A stretch of 64,000 nucleotides of DNA from Stenotrophomonas hibiscicola ATCC 19867. Its GTDB lineage: Bacteria; Pseudomonadota; Gammaproteobacteria; Xanthomonadales; Xanthomonadaceae. The stretch spans positions 248,001-312,000 of the forward strand of contig NZ_KB907502.1 of assembly GCF_000382065.1 (NCBI RefSeq), in the 5' to 3' direction. The translations under genes were made by a program, and so were the position numbers. A model generated the notes under the pieces. That model ran no database searches and was not told where the DNA came from. It saw nothing but the letters and a program-made list of their open reading frames with translations. This document shows, in pieces, positions 63,716 through 64,000 of this stretch (position 1 is the stretch's first letter; every line of letters begins with the position of its first letter).

Positions 63716-64000
63716 ATGAACATCGGTGAAGCCGCCAAAGCCTCCAGCGTGTCGGCGAAAATGATCCGCTACTACGAACAGATCGGCCTGATTCCCGCCG
63801 CTGATAGAACCGAGTCGGGCTACCGGGCGTATTCGCAGGCGGACATCCACCGCCTGCGTTTCATCCGCCGCGCACGCGATCTGGGCTTCCAGGTGGCCGA
63901 GATCACCGATCTGCTCGGCCTCTGGAACGATACCTCGCGGCACAGCGCCGACGTCAAGCACCTGGCCGAGCAGCACATCGCCGATCTGGAGCAACGCATC
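63716..64000 (+). CDS. cueR: MerR-family copper regulator CueR (3' end outside window)
   Basis: The first 95 codons of a MerR-type activator. MNIGEAAKASSVSAKMIRYYEQIGLI is the conserved winged-helix start (here split: MNIGEAAKASSVSAK, then MIRYYEQIGLIPA), followed by SGYRAYSQADIHRLRFIRRA and GFQVAEITDLLGLW, then the dimer helix. The copper-binding Cys pair lies beyond the edge, so metal specificity is inferred from the CueR-type operator in front of copA. The start follows the copA stop by 11 bp, so both are controlled together. Confidence 0.88.
   Translation, partial: MNIGEAAKASSVSAKMIRYYEQIGLIPAADRTESGYRAYSQADIHRLRFIRRARDLGFQVAEITDLLGLWNDTSRHSADVKHLAEQHIADLEQRI

Overview
The window reads as chromosomal DNA of a Xanthomonadaceae bacterium, most likely Stenotrophomonas (S. 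maltophilia complex). The grounds are the high GC content with strong third-position GC bias, GTAG-headed stem-loop repeats of the SMAG type at 35.8, 42.0, 52.1 and 57.0 kb, xanthomonad-type gene content (a large TonB-dependent receptor, thrABC followed by an fnr-like gene, hisS and a TrpR-family regulator ahead of the his operon), and dense ATGA/GTGA coupling inside operons.

Layout. 1-6.6 kb: the end of an exopolysaccharide/O-antigen cluster on the plus strand (flippase, F420-dehydrogenase-like protein, pyruvyl transferase, GT32-type, WecG/TagA-type and GT2 glycosyltransferases, Wzy-like polymerase), becoming AT-richer at its 3' end. 7.0-12.1 kb: a minus-strand group 4 capsule-type export operon (GfcA-like, Wza-like, GfcB, GfcC, GfcD/YjbH), with a terminator after the first small gene. 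12.9-19.3 kb: a genomic island integrated in tRNA-Arg(CCU), bounded by 50-bp direct repeats. It carries an integrase, a frameshifted excisionase, a compact three-gene cargo of unknown function (TIGR04255 protein plus two uncharacterised proteins), a decayed phage tailspike-like gene, an acyltransferase and a lipoprotein. 19.4-24 kb: assorted metabolic and regulatory genes. 24-31.8 kb: a signalling block with two histidine kinases, a three-receiver hybrid kinase, CheR, CheB and a BLUF photosensor. 31.8-33.1 kb: a BigR-like ArsR regulator divergent from a split YeeE/YedE sulfur transporter. 33.1-36.9 kb: a Ntn-hydrolase, a duplicated-domain secreted protein, and an AraC regulator with an EamA transporter. 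37-42 kb: thrABC behind a leader peptide with nine Thr codons and a mutually exclusive attenuator structure. 42-52 kb: fnr, hisS, a TrpR-family regulator and hisGDCBHAFI. 52-61 kb: phosphoesterase, glucokinase, glycosylasparaginase, cutC and a TonB receptor. 61-64 kb: CueR-controlled copA followed by cueR, which runs off the end.

How the parts work together. The first two regions would assemble, polymerise and export a surface polysaccharide. The island sits just beyond them and carries an acyltransferase beside a tailspike remnant, the layout of phage serotype-conversion modules. The three adjacent low-GC cargo genes are the best candidate for an undescribed system, possibly anti-phage. The amino-acid region gives textbook-style regulation visible in sequence: Thr attenuation for thrABC and a TrpR-type operator over the his promoter. 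The last region holds copper efflux with a clear CueR operator, unusually enclosed in a 13-bp perfect inverted repeat.
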